DNA of 64,000 bases from Stichopus chloronotus (lineage: Eukaryota > Echinodermata > Holothuroidea > Aspidochirotida > Stichopodidae), in assembly GCA_021234535.1 (NCBI GenBank), contig CM037835.1:5518001-5582000 (forward strand), in the 5' to 3' direction. Positions within the stretch are counted from its first letter, which is position 1, and each line of letters starts with the position of its first letter. Position numbers and translations under genes: made by a program. Of this stretch, positions 16,225 through 28,820 are shown piece by piece. The notes below the pieces were generated by a model. It was not told where the DNA came from. It was given only the letters and a program-made list of their open reading frames with translations, and did not search any database.

Positions 16225-16480
16225 CGTAGTGCTCTCTAAAAACGAAAGAGTAAAAATTACTCAAAAAGGACCCACCTGTAGTAAGAGTGAATTTTTCCGA
16301 GAACGGAGTGAAAATTCCCTCCAAAAAGAACAATGTTTCCCCCCATGTGTACGCAGTATCACTCCATTTGGAGTGAATTTTCACTCGGGTATTAATACAA
16401 GGGGTGCACGAGGTCGCAGCCCGAGTGCATCCAGGGATAGCATTAAACTCTAATGCATTATCTGTGCATGATCCTGCGGT
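16225..16480. repeat. GAGTGAA/TTCACTC palindromic cluster
   Basis: Several short inverted words recur, such as GAGTGAATTTTCACTC (16370-16385) and ACTCCATTTGGAGT (16361-16374), with AGTGAAAATTCCCTCC and ATTACTC copies nearby. It could be a small decayed inverted-repeat element. Open frames across it on both strands are not convincing genes. Confidence 0.5.
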
Positions 16481-16554
16481 CAATGCACAGGCCCAAGGTT
16501 GATTAACCGTGTTCCTACATACGACCGAGGTTTTGATAAAAGAAAACCGAAAGA

Positions 16555-17090
16555 AGCCAAATGTCGCTGTTTGTTATCATTGGTAGCGCTTGATGAGTAG
16601 AAGATTGCCAGCATTTTTGTGGAGGTCAAGGGTCATGTGAGGTCAATAGAGGATTTAGTTTGAAAACATTGTAAACACGAGATCTCAAGACGCGAAAGGT
16701 GCTCGAATTTCAAAGTTGGTGAGTTAGAGTAGTCCATTGTTAGTTGATGATCCCTATTGTTTTTCATGGAGGTCAAAGGTGATGTGAGGTCACGACAGAT
16801 TAAAGAACGAAAAGTTAAGAGAGGATAAGGAGGATATTTCATCGACTGAATGTTGCGGAAACTTCAAATTGTTAACAGCAGAGGTAGCACTTGATGAGTA
16901 GACAAGCGCTGTCATTTCTATTCCAGTCAATCTTTATGTGAAGTCAGTGTATGTCATAGTTTGAAACCTTTGAGACTTAAAAGGATAAGGTGTTTGAACT
17001 TCAAAATCGGTATGTATTGTCCTTTTATTTTCATGACTTTTGGCGAGGAATCACAACGTCACTTGACTTTCTGGTGATTGCATTCATGTG
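16555..17090 (+). repeat. AGGTCA-bearing repeat, second variant copy
   Basis: Collinear with 10385-11170. GCTTGATGAGTAGA, TGATCCCTATTGTTTTTCAT, GGAGGTCAAAGGT and GTTTGAACTTCAAAATCGGT occur in the same order. It is diverged from both full elements at 15036 and 46940. Confidence 0.7.
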
Positions 17091-17481
17091 CGATGATTTT
17101 AGTCTTTAATCGACCGTGTTTTATCTGTAGGATAATGCACGGTCACTTGACTGAAATAGGCCAATAGGAGTTGAGTATTCTTCCCAAGTATGTATGAACA
17201 ACACTTACAGATAATTTTCTTAACCATTGAAGACGACAAAATGAAAGAACGTTGCTGCGACATATACTGTACCTTATAAGTACCAATTCTGTCAAAAAGT
17301 ACGGCGACCAAATTCGTCATTATGTTCAAAGCTTAGTTTAACTCTCTTTTTTTTTGCACTCCGAATTATGGTGATTTATGGCGACATTTAATCTTATCTA
17401 AGAAGACAATCAACCTCTAATTTTTGTGAGAGATAGGTAATTTATGGGGCCCAGAATTTCTCCAAACCTCAGATCATCGAT

Positions 17482-18060
17482 TTAAAAGGATGGTTTCGCT
17501 GCAAATACTGTACAGCTTTGATATGTTGAAGCGTAAGTAAATGTGAACTTTCTGGTGAAACTTCCATTCATTTCCCATGTGTGGTTCCCGAGATACGAGC
17601 AATTGAAGTTGCCACATTTGCGACTGAAAGATAACTTGAAGCAAGCAGGAGTGATGCCATCTTGCCACATTGATAAACCCTTTTATGTTTTTCTTCAAAA
17701 TTTACACCAAATTTAATACTTCAAGATCTAGTACTACCGTAATGTGAATGTATGAGGGGTATGAGAGTTTTGCGACCTTTACATAACAAGTACTTAAGCT
17801 GACCACCTATTAATTTCAAGGTTAAAATAATAAATTCAGTAACGAAGAAAACAAAAGACTCTTCAGCAATGTGAGGAAATGATGTCACTCCTGCTTGCTT
17901 CAAGTTCACTGTTGGTAGCAAAGGGGGGGGGGGGGTAACTTCAACTGATAATATCTCGAGAACAACGCATGGAAATTGAATGGAAGTTTCACCAGAATGA
18001 TTAGATTAACTTACTCTTAAACATATCAAAGGTAAATTTGTGGCTGGACCAACCTTTTAA
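17482..18060. mobile_element. Foldback element with TTAA ends, copy 1
   Basis: Starts TTAA-AAGGATGGT and ends ACCAACCTT-TTAA. Its two halves are imperfect reverse complements over about 200 bases. For example, GAAGCAAGCAGGAGTGATG on the left faces ATGTCACTCCTGCTTGCTTC on the right. A second copy is at 31382-31946. TTAA on both sides of both copies fits a TTAA-target transposon such as the piggyBac type, as a non-autonomous MITE. No transposase is present. A 13-G run at 17923-17935 replaces five G in the other copy. Confidence 0.85.
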
Positions 18061-19020
18061 ATATTGTCATGCATATTCACCAGTATAGGTATACAAGTAC
18101 TGAGTTGTTGAGATGTCAGTTGCCATAGTATAATACTCAGATACTCTGACCGTTCCCATATTAAGAGTCACATTATCTCGTATCTTCCCTTTGATTGATT
18201 GCTTTTGTAGCTGTAATTGAAGTCAATCTAATTAACCCGCAGCTCCACAAGTGAGAAGTGATTGAGTTGGGGTGACATCCCTTGTAGGGGGGTATTCTAT
18301 AACTATACGAATGTAATAGTACGTATTAGGTTCACTCAGTTCTCGTGATGACTTTAAGGATATATACTGAATTTGCTTAAAGCTGATGAAGAGTATTTTG
18401 TCCATTTTTTTTTTTTTTTTTTGCTGGTGCATGTCAGCAGCTTACATAGGCCATATTTATCGAATGATATGGTTTATATCCGGGTCGTAACAACTAGATC
18501 ATTTTTTGACACTATGTATGGTCTCTTTGCAAAGTTCGACAGCTTTATATAGCTTTCACAATCATTATATGGCCATTGTGCCCCCTTTTTTATTTGCAAT
18601 ATTCATGTGAGAATATATAATTGCATCATTAGTTACGAACCCATACACTACAATGCTTGCCTTCGGCGTTACGTTTCATCTGAGTAAGTATCCTTGTACC
18701 AAAACATGGCGTCACGTATAAACGTGTTGTGAGCCTAGAGGGGGAAAACCTTAAAGGTCGTGTGACATGAAAATGATAGTTTAGAGTATTCGGTGCATTC
18801 GCTATTGAAAACGTGAAAAACAGCCACAAATACATGAAAATCCATCAAAAATTGACGAATTTACAGGCAAATTAGTGTCTCACTGCTGTGTCATGAATAA
18901 ACATTGGCTAAGTGTGCAAATTTGTGACGTAAAGAGATGATATGTCTTAAGTTAAACCTTTGTTTTATTTAACCTTTATTTCAGGGGCATTTGAGTATTT
19001 TATACTCTCAGAGGGTTTTA
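18061..19020. other. No gene recognised
   Basis: AT-rich DNA with a T-run near 18404-18421. No frame or repeat could be supported apart from the copy starting at 19021. Confidence 0.5.
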
Positions 19021-19285
19021 TTTGGAAGCATGTACTTTCTCCTTCAAAAACATCGATATACCTTACAAATGTGAAATTCAGTAATTAAGTAATTAGTAAT
19101 AGGCTTAACAAAAGAAATACTGACACTGTGCAACACTCCACGTAATCTGTTTTGCATTTTTATCAACCTCTAAAAAACGGTAATAGATATAAACAAAATT
19201 CCAACAGATTTTCACTGTAGGGTTTACTTTGCAACTTTTGAATGAAGCGAGCTCTTTCCTAGATTCACGTCACACAATCATTAAC
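19021..19285 (+). repeat. Dispersed repeat pair, copy 1
   Basis: Matches 55601-55850 in the same orientation. Shared words include TTTGGAAGCAT, TAGGCTTAACAAAAGAAAT, GCTGACAC/ACTGACAC followed by GTGCAACA, and GGTAATA. The copies have many small differences, so this is an old element. No coding capacity was seen. Confidence 0.75.
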
Positions 19286-20535
19286 AAGGAGAAAACAACA
19301 AGTTTGTCGATGTTTAGAGTATCTTCCAAAAGAAATAGTAAAACTTCTAGATACACATACCATTTGAACATTTATTTGAATGGACACTTACGCCAACGCC
19401 ATGGTGTCTCGTTATATCTTCGTGTATGAAAACAAGAGAAATAAGTGGATAAAAGTGGACTTGTTTTTCTACAAAATCACATTCTTCAGTGATGTTTGTT
19501 GCATGTTTTGTTAACAATTAATCACGTATAAAACTAAAATGTGAGGCGTCGACAATGCTGATAGCTGGTTCGTAAGATTGAAGTCTATTTTGATAACTTC
19601 CCTCCTTAATTAAGAGACATGTAAACTGCAGTTTTGGTTTGGTTGTTCGGTAATGTCATGATGCTCCATCTTGATCTGTTTTATAGGACTTCTCGGAAGT
19701 TCTTATCTGCTGTTGCTGCAGGGATTAGGAGGAACGGGAAGGGGATATACAGGAACTAGAGGATATGTGAATTCAGTATGCCAATTTTTGCGTTTTTGGG
19801 ACAGTTACCACTCTTTCATGCCTTTTTTCCTCATAAGCAAGAGGAGATTCACCGTTTCTGTGTGTATGAACAGTTTTCACGTTGTGATGCAAAAGATGGT
19901 GATTGCTCTTGGTAACTTACATAATTTACATTATTACCGCTACAGAAAATGACTGGCTTTTGTTGCTGCAGTCTCGTTTCTTGTGAAAGTGATTTCTGTA
20001 GGTGAACAAGTATATAGCACTTCTCCCCCACCTATACACACACATAGTAAAAATGCAGTTTACTTTCACTGTATTTATCGAAATCCATGCTACTGCGAAC
20101 AAGGTTCTTTAAGGAGTCTAGTTGCACGAGAGTTAACACGTGTTTACATCTGCTGTCTAATCCTGTAGTTTCATTAAGGAAGCTATTATAACAGAGAAAT
20201 GACTCGGGGTGCATTTGTCACCACTCCCTCAATAGAACAACCTGTGTTGACACTATAAGGTTGCAGTAGTTTAGTTTCAATTGCATACGACGTCCCTTCA
20301 GTATTTATGCGTTCGTGGCAGGCGGTCTTAATGATGGAAATAAAGGGGCTGTGCGTGATTAGGCACCAACGAATATGTCATATAAATGAATGTTTGCGTT
20401 TAGGCACCGTATGGTGTTTAACTGCGTCTGTAAAACAACGTTTACTATCCATATTACTTTATTTACGGTGTGTAATTTGTAGAAGTCTAGGCAAGAAAGC
20501 GCGATGATTCTTAGGTCTTGATTAGTATACATCTT
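19286..20535. other. No gene recognised
   Basis: A plus-strand frame at 19671-19952 includes a short Gly-rich stretch (GLGGTGRGYTGTRGY) directly after a CTGCAG acceptor-like word. The donor side is weak and I do not call a gene. Nothing else was found. Confidence 0.45.
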
Positions 20536-20714
20536 CTAATATATATCTATACATATCTATCATCTATATATATCTAAACTATAATGTTTATATATATATA
20601 TATGTATATCTATACTATAATGTTTACACATATATATATATATCTATACTATAATGTCTATACTGTAATGTTGATATATACATACATACATACATACATA
20701 CATACATACATACA

Positions 20715-20748
<34 letters not shown>

Positions 20749-20755
20749 CATACGT
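20536..20755. repeat. Compound AT / CATA microsatellite
   Basis: AT-rich tracts with four spaced copies of a TCTATACTATAATGTTTA-like word are followed by a CATA tetranucleotide array at about 20678-20745. Confidence 0.95.
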
Positions 20756-21638
20756 AAACATTGGCCTCACTCTCTTTTCCTAATAAAGAGAGCATTATCT
20801 TTGTGGGATATTTTCGTAGTAACCGAGATCTGTAATCCATGTGGTATTAGCAGGAATTATCTCGGACGCAGTTTGTTTCGAGTCTCAATTTGAAAGACAT
20901 TTGGCATCACTAGGAATTAATTTTAAAGTCAAATTTACGACAAGAGGTAAATTGTATGGTAATCAGTACGATACCGATGAGAGACAGTGTAGCCTCTTTG
21001 AATTTTTTTTTTTTTAATGTGTGTGTGTGTGTGTATTAGATACCGCTCGAAACGAGCAGCCGTAGCTTCAACCATAACGACGATGAGCAATACAATCTAC
21101 AGTCTGCTTATTTTGGGGCGTCTTACTTCAACATTATCAACATTTGAAGAACCAATGCATCAAAATGATACTTACTCACCCGTCCCATTCATCAGTGTTT
21201 TTTAGCTGCTTTGTGCCTCTGTGTTTGAGGGAATTCCAACAGAAGTGTGATTATCCATAAACCTTTTTTTTTTCTTCACTTCCTTTCGTCTTTCCTTCCT
21301 ATAAAGGTTCGGATGCATAAATGTATTGGAAACAACATACACATTACGTGAGCGTGATGCATTGACAGAAACCGACAGTATAAGTTGGTAATCGAGGGAT
21401 AGTTGTCGGTGGTCTGAACTACGATTAGTAGGTTTGATATTGTGCAGTATAGCTGTCAAACTACGACTTCCATACAATATTCAGTGAAATAACAAGACCA
21501 TCACTTGGACAAACCTTGCACCCTACAGGTATATCGAGGATAGTTATGCTTTAAAGGGACTGTCGTAAAACACCGTATTTTTTTATTGCAAGATTATAAA
21601 TACACCAGAAAACTTTAATCAAATTGTTTCTCCTGGAC
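20756..21638. other. No gene recognised
   Basis: A short GT run lies near 21018-21034. A frame at 21017-21205 ends in STFEEPMHQNDTYSPVPF, with no known family. I do not support a gene. Confidence 0.45.
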
Positions 21639-22047
21639 TTAAAGCTGGAATATGAGTTGAAAATTGGTTGGTGAAAGTCAAACTCAGCGGAATATTGCAT
21701 AGCCACTAAAAAAAAAAATACAAGAAAGTACCCTTGTTTAAGTTCCATTTCTGCATAAATGAATATTCATACCCATACTCGTTGGTCTATTTGATTTCAA
21801 GATACGGTGATTGACTGCTACACTTTCTTGGAGAGTCTGAATTTTGTACAGTAAGACCAACAAAAATGTCGAGACAATTTTCATATTCAAGTATCTGGAA
21901 CATGAGTGCATGGTTAGTACTCTTTTCAGATGATTGCGACAGGTGATCTTTCCCCTTAATTTGTCTTCCCTGAAACAATGACAAAGATCAGTGTGGATGA
22001 CATGACAGACAAGGCGATTGCCAGTACAACTCATATTCTAGCTTTAA
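21639..22047. mobile_element. Candidate MITE with TTAA ends
   Basis: Terminal inverted repeats of about 20 bases: left AAAGCTGGAATATGAGTTG, right CAACTCATATTCTAGCTTT. TTAA lies at each edge (21639-21642 and 22044-22047). The interior has no coding capacity. It resembles the foldback family at 17482 in target-site type but not in sequence. Confidence 0.6.
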
Positions 22048-22545
22048 ACCATCGATTGGATAACTGATATAACATACTGGTATTGATTGATGGAATAATT
22101 AAACAATCAGGTTGTTTTACCCGTACGTAAGTGGAAGTGCCTTTTTTAAGAGTTCTTGGTGGCTCCAGTGACCTCTATTGACTGACATAATCAGGACCTA
22201 AGAGCTTCTGCAAAACAAAAGTAATCGGTTTCATAAGTAAATATTGCATGCACGTTATGTGGAGGTCTACCCGTGCCGTCTAGGAAGAGGGAAGACTACA
22301 GATAAAATACTCCCGCGGGACTTCGCATAGGTTGAAACAATTGTGGATATTACGTTAAAGATCAGGAAAACAGGGTTCTCCGATCACGGTCCAGACAAGA
22401 AAAAACAGACATGAAAACAAATGATTCGCCGGTTTTGTTTCTTAATTTTCACTTTGGATTATGTATGTGCTCGAGTTGCGTGTACAGAGTAGAATTCACG
22501 TTATGTTGACCTACGCTTCTGTCATTGTTAAGTGTATGCATAACA

Positions 22546-22660
22546 TCACGCACATAAAGTGGCATCATTCACAGTTTCCCGTGATCTGACTTCAACTTCT
22601 GCTGAGGTTTCGGACAACTGTAAATTAAACATCGGAGGCACAAAAGGCGAAAGCAGAAGG
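22546..22660 (-). CDS. Candidate terminal exon, function unknown
   Basis: The minus strand has a long pyrimidine tract ending in CAG (22661-22663). A 38-codon frame follows, reading LLLSPFVPPMFNLQLSETSA, then EVEVRSRETVND, then a stop. A second frame through the same bases is also open, with a hydrophobic Cys-rich reading (ATG upstream at about 22715), so the choice of frame is not secure. No family was recognised. Confidence 0.2.
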
Positions 22661-25379
22661 CTGCACGAAGTGAAATAAGTAAAAGAAACATCAAAGGAAA
22701 CACAAAAACTCGATGCATTCGGTTTGCCAAGGACAAAGAATTGCGGTTTGTGTTTGACAAAAGATCACATATTTTTAGATTTTAAAGCAAACTGTATCTA
22801 ATGAAGATTGGCAATAGAAAAATCAAATAAGCAATACAATCAAGAGAGTGTCTTAAAAGCCTTAAAGAGGTTTCGCAAATATGACATTGTGGCGCTCTCT
22901 CGTAATGTATTGGAATAACATACCTCGCAGGTCTTTTATCTGTTTGTCTCAAAGCTATAGCAGTTCAGAGAAGTTCTGAATAATGACACATTCAATGTTC
23001 TTGCTCGTTTATGAACATATTATTTCATGTATTCCTCTCGACTACCTATGCAATATATCAAATTGAGAAAATTGCAAATCCCTGTTGGGCTTGACATTAA
23101 AGGAAGAACTACCCCCAGTATCGGACGAGATTTTTTCGTTCAGCTTATCGAAACGAACGAAAAAAAAAAACTAACTTTAGGGCTGCAGCCTCATAGGGGT
23201 GGCCGTCAGAGAGGCGCTACGCAGGCTAAAAAAGGACACTCCATTGAAAAGAGAAAGCAATTTTCTTAGGACAGAAAGAGTTATTTACTTAGAAAACATC
23301 AACGAACGGTACCTTATAGCAGAAGTCCCAAGACAACATACTCTTAAGTGCTGGAAGTACCTGAAACAAGTGAAATAAAGATAACCTGGTCCACCATCTC
23401 ACCCTAAACCATCCTTAGGTAATACTTCAAACAAAAACAGTGCCATGTGTATGATGTTAATGCCATATATATACGACAGCGTCATTTTTAGTTCTACTGT
23501 AATTGCCAACTATGGTAATTTGGAATGAGTGGCAGTCGGCGACAGACGGCGATGAATTGTGTAAAGCCTTCGATTGAAAGTAGTATGAACATGTCCTTAA
23601 CTATTTTACGAATAGCTATTCGTGAACACACAATTCATCATTCTATAGCTACATCGGGCCAAGTCATTCCTGGTATACTTTGAAGTTGTGTCTCTTAGTA
23701 CGATATCTCCCTAACGTGTAGGCCCATGTGTAAGTCTAACACTTAGTGTGTGTGATCGTGTATGGCGGCATCAAACCTGTATGTCTTCTGGAGATGGCTA
23801 AAACGCAGTTATAAAAGTAAGAAAACAGGCTGTTACTCTCGATTTTATACGTCTTTGGTACCAATCAGCCCGGGGATGGTAAAAGGTGGCAACGATATAG
23901 ACTTTCACAGCAAATATATTGATTGTTAGTATACGAAGCTACTGAATTATAGATGGTGTCTCCGTATGATCGATTACCTAGCTAGCTACGCATGTTTCTT
24001 CTGACAAACTGTGATCTCGCGATATGCGGCACTGGCTGCATATTTCCAAACCGTTTTGAAATCAAAGGTGACGAAGACAGTGGAATTGTAACGCCGTAAG
24101 AAGTTACATAAAATAATATCCGAACATTGCACCGTTGGAATTGTAACATCGGACACCGGAGTGTGTCATAGTTTACATAGATACTTGACCTTGTTAAAGG
24201 TCATTCAAGGTCAGAGGATGTTAGCAGCGTCCTTGTTAACTTGTTAAACGTAGAAAAAACTGCTCTGCGTTCCGACCTCAAGGGAAAAGGTGATTTAACT
24301 TATTCCATCACTGCTCAGTTAAATCTCTGTTATACCTGATTCTTCTGTAAGATTTTGTGGTCCTCAATTCTTCACCGTCTTGTTTAGATGTTTCAAAGAA
24401 ACTTCAGAAATCTTCAGGCCAACGAACTTTTGTAAAGTTTTTTTTTTTTTTTAATTCATGTTTTACCCTTTGAATTGACTGCAACACGACAAATTCCGAA
24501 AACATGAAGTAAACATAGCTTGAGTGATGATACAGATTGACGTGAATGTATGTGAAATGAACAGTTACACTTTTGCTAAGGAAAATTAAATGTTTGATAA
24601 AAACTGAGAAATTTCAGATGAAATAAAAGTAATCATATAAAACAGTTTCACCTACGCTTCGTTAATATTCAGAACATCGTCACACAGAACCACAACTTTC
24701 AGTGACAGGGGAAAAAATGTAGCAACAGGATCATCGCTACGATTATATCAAAAGTAGATGAATACATAAAGCTTTCTGCACAAGTCTATGCGTGTGTTTG
24801 CTCGTAACTGAAATCGAGTGATTACTACAGAATACTCTGTGATATAATGGTGATTGCAGTGTATTCATTTTTTTTTTCTGCTTCAAACTCAGATAGCGAA
24901 AATGAAAGGTGATGCCTATCTTAAAAAGCAATTCGTTAGTCGTTGGCACAAATTTGCAACTTAACCCTCTACTTACGGCTTAATCGTTAAAAGCCTACAC
25001 TTGTGTCAACATGTCTTCCGTCGATAAATTATATACATGTCAAGAATGAAACCACATTCATGGCGCACTTAATCAAGCTAAATGGTTCAGTCACGGGAGA
25101 GGGCGAGCCTGGCGATAAGTGAGATGAAGAGTCAATATACACACACTTCAAGAAATGAATATTGGACTATTCTTGAAGCAAAATGAACAATAAAGAAAAG
25201 AAAAGAAAATTATAATGATACTTGAGTCGATATTTCTAATTATACCAGTGAAAAAAAAAAGCTTTTTACAAGGAAACAACTCGAAGGTGTGACGTACAAC
25301 AAAGGACACACTACATTTAATGGGGTAAACTTGAAGTAGGCCTAATCGTTTGTTTAAATACACGTAGGTCTATTCCTGT
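22661..25379. other. No gene recognised
   Basis: Contains short A- and T-runs and isolated AAGGTCATTCAAGGTCA words at about 24197-24213, reminiscent of the AGGTCA repeat family. No exon could be supported. Confidence 0.5.
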
Positions 25380-25505
25380 ATTCATTCAGTGCTTTATCCA
25401 TTCCTTTTTTATGCATTCATTCATTTGTTATGCATGCATTCATTCATTTATTATGCATTCATTTATTCATTCATACATCCATTCATCTATTCGTTCAGTC
25501 AATCG
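25380..25505. repeat. Degenerate TTCA/ATTC tetranucleotide repeat
   Basis: Imperfect repeats of ATTCATTC, TGCATTCATT and CATTTATTC make up this stretch. It is an aged microsatellite. Confidence 0.85.
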
Positions 25506-26443
25506 CTTCTTTGATTCGAATTCCGGAGAAAAGGGGAAATAAATGTTTCTAAATATAATGGCAACAATTAACTTGTATTAACCATGGAGTGGTTACACAG
25601 TAGCTGCGGGACTCATGCTCTCGCACAGTCCTCTGGAAAATGAAAAAGAGAGAAAAAAGTCAGAACCGAACCAAAAATCAATACAATGATGTTCGTGTAA
25701 GTAATAACCATTAACCAGAGTTTTCGCCACGGGCATCTGTTTAGCGGGAAACGGAGACTATTTTTAACTGTGTTTTTTTTTTCTCTCTTTTCATCTGAAG
25801 ATAGTCCACCGGTAGCGCGATCCATTAAGGTAAAGGTTCCTACCTCAAAAAAGAAAAAAAAAGAAAAAAAGAAAAGTCTTCAGTTTTCACCAGAACCTCA
25901 GTATTTGCCTTTTGTCCACACGTACTTCAAAGTTTGTGTAATTGAAAGTTAAAAGCAACAATAAACTAGTCATTTATTGCTTCGTTACCAAAGAACTAAA
26001 ACTTCAACATCATCAGCTGTATCAAGCTAGCCGCTTTGACCTCTTATCTTCAAAAGCGTCGATCTTTTATTTCAAAATAATCCATGGAGGTTATTTTTTA
26101 GGCATCTTTGTACCATGAAGTATCCAAAATGGTGTGGAATTGAAGGTTGAAATATGAATATAAGATTGTACGAAATATGAAAGTTAAAGGTCATTTCAAA
26201 AATCAATTCAGATTACCATTTCAATGAAATCTGGTACAAACTGAACAACCAAAGAAAAAACATACAGAAAAGTCTCTACTGAGGAATCCAAATGCAGAGA
26301 TGTTCTTATATTTAGGATTTCTCTAAGATAAACCTTAAAGCAAAGAAACGTAATAAAATCAAGAACAGTACACAGTTTTTCTTTTATCTATGAATATCTA
26401 TCTATTTGTGGGGAAATCTGCTTTAAATTGTAAATCTGCGAAG
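25506..26443. other. Possible 3' region of the minus-strand candidate gene
   Basis: AT-rich DNA. On the minus strand, AATAAA words lie near 26067 and 25973, downstream of the stop at 26444. They could serve as polyadenylation signals. Nothing else was seen. Confidence 0.3.
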
Positions 26444-26608
26444 TCACAAGGGTTGTACTCCAACCGCAGAGTACTGGCCCTCGAAAATGTCATTGCTCTG
26501 CAATGCGGGGATACTCGAGAAGGTACTCAGTGAAACATCAGTGGGTATCACTTTCTTTGAGCTGTCCTGGATGCATACATTGTACACGTTCTGCATGAAA
26601 AAATACGT
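26444..26608 (-). CDS. Candidate terminal exon of an unknown minus-strand gene
   Basis: After the acceptor GTCTACTGCAG (minus strand, CAG at 26611-26609), 54 codons follow before TGA. They read TYFFMQNVYNVCIQDSS, then KKVIPTDVSLSTFSSIPALQ and SNDIFEGQYSAVGVQPL. Third codon positions are GC-rich compared with the surroundings (CAG, AAC, GTG, TAC, ATC, GAC, AGC), as expected of coding DNA. It starts in phase 0, matching the phase-0 end of the candidate exon at 27228-27312. The intron between them would be 619 bases. I do not recognise the protein. The plus strand is also open here (26487-26741), which lowers confidence. Confidence 0.35.
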   Translation of the reverse strand, partial: TYFFMQNVYNVCIQDSSKKVIPTDVSLSTFSSIPALQSNDIFEGQYSAVGVQPL

Positions 26609-27227
26609 CTGCAGTAGACACCTAAAGGTAGATGACGAAGGTGTCACAATTCATAGATCTATTTACGTATACCTCCATCCCCACGTCACCTCCATGAACA
26701 TGTGCTACAACGCTGTAGTCGGATATGATTGTGTGGTGTGAATTTCCGACTCACGGCTCCACCCACCCCACCCCCTCGTCGTATATTTCCTTTTTTGTTA
26801 TTATTCGCAAATTTGATTTAGATTTTTTTTCCCTTTTTAGTGCTGCAAAGTACATACAAGGTCACTTCGTGTTTACTTCTCCAAAAATTGATTTCAGAAG
26901 TAGGAATGAACTTTTCCTTATCAATTAGGCCTATAAGTTTTCTGTCTAAAGAAGGTCGACAAAAATTTGTTTGAAGTTTTTATATTTTGCCTTCTTTTTT
27001 ACTTTAAGCTTCATTTGCGGTCAGAAACTTGTTCCGAATTTTTTAGGAAAAAAGTAACATAGGAGAGAAAACACCGTGTAACAGTAGCGAAACAGCGACT
27101 ACCAAGGCCAGGAGATTTATGCATCATGGGGGGTGGGGGTGTCTTCTAATATAGATAAGTCAAGGTAACAAATTGGTATTACGATCATATGATAGCGGTA
27201 TGAAGTAAACAGATCAATGACTCTTAC

Positions 27228-27312
27228 TCTAGGTGCCAACCAGCTGGCGTGGCGTGAAAATTTACAGTCAAGGCTGCACTTTTCATAAACATTGTCGAGC
27301 TCAGTCATATAT
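27228..27312 (-). CDS. Candidate internal exon of the same unknown gene
   Basis: On the minus strand an 85-base exon lies between ACTTTGCAG and the donor AGA-GTAAGA. After one base completing a split codon it encodes YMTELDNVYEKC, SLDCKFSRHASW and LAPR. It carries two Cys four residues apart. It ends in phase 0 and joins in frame to 26444-26608. Upstream exons were not identified, and the acceptor's pyrimidine tract is weak. Alternative: a chance open stretch between splice-like words. Confidence 0.3.
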
Positions 27313-28459
27313 CTGCAAAGTATCAATTGCGCGACGAAGATACGTCACGCTTGCGTACCTGAGTGTAAAGACGCATTAGTTCCGGAAGGGTTTACTACAT
27401 CACTGCGGACTAGCAGAGTTAATCGATCGTATTTAAGTATACAGTCTGTAAGTGATAGGAGTCATTTTCTGTGTTTAAACGGTTGCTCCGCGTGTCCTTG
27501 ATATATCCTGTAAATGTGACATGATAAATTACTGTGAAATAATTCAGAGATGTTTCTCGAAGTGTCATATAACATGAAATACACCCGGCTAGTGAATGTT
27601 TATGACCTGTGTCATGTACAACAGACACTTTAAAAAAAAAAAGCTTTCACCCAAAGTTGGTCATTGTTTTTTTAATTGATTGATGTTTATGATAGGACAA
27701 CATGCTGTGACATTTTAGTCATTTCCTACCTATTCTCTGTTTTTCATGGAGGGAGGGGGGAGATTTTTTTTTGTTCAACAAGCACTGTTATGTAGTTTAT
27801 TTGTTTCTTTTTACGCCTGCATTTGTTTATGGATTTATCGCAGATTTATAGAGTATAGCATAGTTTGCGTAATAAATCCTTACTTATTTAGTACTTCCTC
27901 GATTTAAATGCCATATACCGTAAGCTCGTCTTTCTGAAGTGGCAATCAGCATTGCTTTTCTTTTTTTGAGAAAGAGAGAGTGAGAGAGAGAGAGAGAGAG
28001 AGGGAGGGGGCTTTCTTGGTTCAGCTTTAAAACTAACTTGAATTAATAGTAAAAGCAATACTGACAACAACGTATATACTAACTATATCAGAACAAGCTT
28101 AGATATACAACCCAATAACAATAGAATTACGTGACTGTTACTCTTTACAGATTGCCTCTGACTATGACATTTCAATGACTGTAAAACTAAAATATCTTTG
28201 GACTGTGCTCAATTGAGGTACACAGACCTAAGCCAAAATACCGGTAGTAATCATTACTGGTAGTAGTATTGCCACATCACCAATTTGTATTAGTCCTACC
28301 CACCCCCTCCCCACAGCCCATTTCCATTTCTTCCCCGACAACTACTGAAAGTAAGTGAATATTAACTATTAGTACACTAACGGTACCTGTGCGTCCGCAT
28401 GACATTTGTAAACAAGACTTAATGACCTTGCAACGTAGTGAGGCCGATTGATTTACTGT
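27313..28459. other. No gene recognised
   Basis: Apart from the GA tract at 27968-28010, nothing is supported. A good donor-like word (CCAG-GTAAGT) on the plus strand at 28467-28474 has no recognisable exon before it. Confidence 0.45.
27968..28010. repeat. GA dinucleotide microsatellite
   Basis: An AG-rich tract with about 13 consecutive GA units and a trailing GGGAGGGGG. Confidence 0.9.
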
Positions 28460-28820
28460 GGTAACCAGGTAAGTTTACATTAGCATTTAATGCTCCTACA
28501 TGTTCACAAAAGTATAGCATTGAATGTGACTAAATGCTAAAGGGGGTGTAGATTAACGTTTAATGCCCCGACACAGCTACACATGTTCATGGAAGTATAG
28601 ATTAGCACTGAATGCCCCTACATGCTAACTGGAGTGTAAATTCCAAATGAACCTACATTGCAGCACTGCAGTAGGGATAAGTATAGTATCCTACATATCC
28701 GAAGTAGAGGAGAACAATATTGATGCCTTAACATTAATACGACGTGTATTAACATTTGATACCCCTGTGGTACCACAGCATTCTGGATTAATGTTCAGTA
28801 CCTACGCGTTATAACAGTTG
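28460..28820. repeat. Degenerate tandem repeat (TTTAATGCCCC-type units)
   Basis: Repeated words include ATTAGCATTTAATGCTCCTA, ATTAACGTTTAATGCCCC, ATTAGCACTGAATGCCCCTA and ATTAACATTTGATACCCC, with CATGTTCA and AAGTATAG between them. The period is roughly 70-90 bases and variable. Confidence 0.7.

Noticed and set aside
27968..28010. GA tract considered as a polypyrimidine tract of a minus-strand splice acceptor
   Set aside because: No acceptor AG followed by a coding frame was found next to it; it is a plain microsatellite.
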